In this document: one piece after another, positions 4,287 through 5,776 of the stretch
Numbering within the stretch: the stretch's first letter is position 1
How the letters are laid out: each line of letters begins with the position of its first letter
NCBI GenBank assembly: GCA_019419895.1
Contig: JAHZIE010000065.1
Span: forward strand, 1,996 to 7,771
Length of the DNA stretch: 5,776 nt
From: Clostridiales bacterium
GTDB taxonomy: Bacteria; Bacillota; Clostridia; Oscillospirales; Acutalibacteraceae
Direction: 5' to 3'
Translations under genes and position numbers: made by a program
Notes under the pieces: generated by a model
Told to the model about the DNA's origin: nothing
What the model saw: the letters and a program-made list of their open reading frames with translations, nothing else
The model's database searches: none

Positions 4287-5776
4287 ATGAAGGAAAACAA
4301 GAAGGCAATCCCCCCTTATTTTGGCGCCGCGTATTATCCGGAAGACTGGCCTGAAGAAGAAATGGAAAAGGATATCGCCAAAATGCTTGAGGCAGGCTTT
4401 CATGTTGTCCGTATAGGGGAGTTTGCTTGGAAAAAAATGGAACCACAGGAAGGACAGTTTGAATTTTTATGGTTACATAATCTGATTAATCGTTTAGGGC
4501 AGTCAGAGATTGCCGTAATTTTGGGTACCCCCACAGCTACCCCTCCCGTCTGGTTGCTGAGAAAATTCCCGGACGCGGCTATGGAGGCGGAGAATGGCAG
4601 AAAGAGGCGGCATGGCGGACGGCGTCATTGTTGTTCCAACAATCCTGACTACCAGAGGTATTGTGCGAGAATTACGGAAAAGCTTGCCCAGGAATTTGGT
4701 GAGGATCCGAATGTTATCGGCTGGCAGATCGACAACGAAATTTATACAGGAGATCTGGGATGTTTCTGTTCTAACTGCCGGAGCAAATTTTTAAATTATT
4801 TAAAAGAAAAATATGGAGGCATTGAAACTATCAATGAAGAATGGAATTTGAACCTCTTCAGCCAGGCATATGATGATTTTGATGATATCCCTGAGCCGCG
4901 GGACGCATGGCATAACCCTCATCTGCTTCTTGAATGGCGGACCTTCCAAAATGACTCCCATATTCATTTTGTCCATATGCAGGCAGATATTCTTCATCGT
5001 TTCACCAAGGCTCCGGTGGGAACAGATATTATGCCCTTTTACAGTATGAATTATGGGAAGCTGGCGAAGAAGCTGGATGTGATTCAGTTTAATCATTATC
5101 ATACGCCGGAAAATCTGTCAGATGTGATTCTCTGGTTTGATTTTCTCCGAACGCTGAAGGAGCAGCCATTTTGGAATACAGAAACTCAGACATGCTGGAA
5201 TGGAAGTGTGGAGATAGGCCAGGATATCAAGCCGGATGGTTTTTGCAGGTTGAATTCTTGGCTTCCGATAGCTCTCGGCGGCGAGGCGAACCTTTATTGG
5301 CTTTGGCGTACCCATTGGGCGGGTCATGAGCTGATGCATGGTTCTGTGGTGGACACCAGCGGAAGGCCCATGTATACCTTTGGCGAGGTACAGCAGACAG
5401 GAAAAGAATTTGAGAAAGTCAGAGAGTTCCTGAATCATACAAGGGTGGCCACTGAAATAGCGCTTCATTTCACCTCAAGGAATTGGAACCTTTTTGAAAC
5501 ACAGCATCTTTTCTCCGGATTGAATTACATGGAACAGGTGGCAAATTCCTTTCACAAGCCTGTCAATGACTGCGACCTGCGGCCTGATGTGATAGACGCT
5601 TCCGCTGACATTTCCGGATACAGGGTGATTTTCTCTCCTTTGATGATGACGCTTGAAGAGGAAAATCTCCAGGAAAGAATGAAAGAATGGGTGGAAAACG
5701 GCGGGATTTGGATTGCCGGACCGCTGACGGATATTCGCGCTGGTGTCGGAACAAAGTACAGAGATCGTCATTTTGG
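4287..5776 (+). CDS. GH42 beta-galactosidase, 3' end outside the window
   Basis: An open frame of 496 codons runs off the right edge without a stop. It is a glycoside hydrolase family 42 enzyme, which hydrolyses terminal beta-galactosides such as lactose or galacto-oligosaccharides with retention. The TIM-barrel domain spans about residues 8-385, opening with PPYFGAAYYPEDWPEE. The acid/base glutamate is E151 in GWQIDNE, and the nucleophile is E299 in FWNTETQ. The structural zinc site of the family is intact: C116 in GGRRHCCSNNP, and C159, C161, C164 in GCFCSNC. The barrel closes with GGEANLYWLWRTHW, and from about 387 (VATEIALHF) the trimerisation domain begins and continues past the edge; family members run about 650-700 residues. 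No signal peptide is seen, so it acts in the cytoplasm on imported sugar. C115 replaces the usual Tyr before the zinc Cys. Exact substrate preference cannot be read; arabinopyranoside activity is known in relatives. Confidence 0.95.
   Translation, partial: MKENKKAIPPYFGAAYYPEDWPEEEMEKDIAKMLEAGFHVVRIGEFAWKKMEPQEGQFEFLWLHNLINRLGQSEIAVILGTPTATPPVWLLRKFPDAAMEAENGRKRRHGGRRHCCSNNPDYQRYCARITEKLAQEFGEDPNVIGWQIDNEIYTGDLGCFCSNCRSKFLNYLKEKYGGIETINEEWNLNLFSQAYDDFDDIPEPRDAWHNPHLLLEWRTFQNDSHIHFVHMQADILHRFTKAPVGTDIMPFYSMNYGKLAKKLDVIQFNHYHTPENLSDVILWFDFLRTLKEQPFWNTETQTCWNGSVEIGQDIKPDGFCRLNSWLPIALGGEANLYWLWRTHWAGHELMHGSVVDTSGRPMYTFGEVQQTGKEFEKVREFLNHTRVATEIALHFTSRNWNLFETQHLFSGLNYMEQVANSFHKPVNDCDLRPDVIDASADISGYRVIFSPLMMTLEEENLQERMKEWVENGGIWIAGPLTDIRAGVGTKYRDRHF

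Noticed and set aside
4594..4794. A 66-codon + strand frame within the GH42 region
   Set aside because: It is in a different frame from the GH42 protein, whose catalytic and zinc motifs run through the same bases.
4800..5771. Several minus-strand frames of 63-116 codons at the right end
   Set aside because: All lie opposite the open GH42 frame, overlap one another, and show no recognisable domain.

Overview
The window looks like a chromosomal segment of a low-to-mid GC anaerobic Bacillota, most likely a gut clostridium (Clostridia, possibly Oscillospirales). The evidence is a perfect CIRCE operator with a sigma-A-type promoter before groES-groEL, strong AGGAGG-type ribosome binding sites before most genes, factor-independent terminators, and a GH42 beta-galactosidase typical of carbohydrate-using gut bacteria. 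The lineage call is inference from style and protein character, not from a marker phylogeny. All five genes I can support are on the + strand.

Layout. Positions 1 to about 210 hold no gene I can defend: a GC-richer stretch, then an A/T-rich tract. From 215 comes the heat-shock unit: a promoter (TTGATT, 17 bp, TACAAT), CIRCE at 248-274, groES (316-600), groEL (630-2258) and a strong symmetrical terminator (2273-2307). After a purine-rich gap, an extended -10 promoter (2488-2516) and a leader hairpin (2521-2548) precede a two-gene membrane unit, a short NfeD protein (2568-3029) and a QmcA/paraslipin-type SPFH protein (start revised to 3076, end 3987). It closes with a second terminator (4007-4037). 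A 250-bp gap with a perfect 17-bp inverted repeat then leads into a GH42 glycosidase (start 4287) that runs off the right end. The GH42 frame stays open for 496 codons. It is by far the largest item in the right quarter, and the closed reading frames overlapping it in other frames are shadows.

How the genes work together. GroES and GroEL form the chaperonin, under predicted HrcA/CIRCE control. The NfeD and SPFH proteins are a conserved pair thought to form a membrane microdomain-type assembly involved in membrane protein quality control; the chaperonin is next to them but is separated by its own terminator and promoter. The GH42 enzyme probably hydrolyses imported beta-galactosides in the cytoplasm and belongs to a separate transcription unit, perhaps with a local operator. 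I see no phage, transposon, CRISPR or clearly new system. The most interesting unexplained items are the two inverted repeats, one in the nfeD leader and one upstream of GH42.
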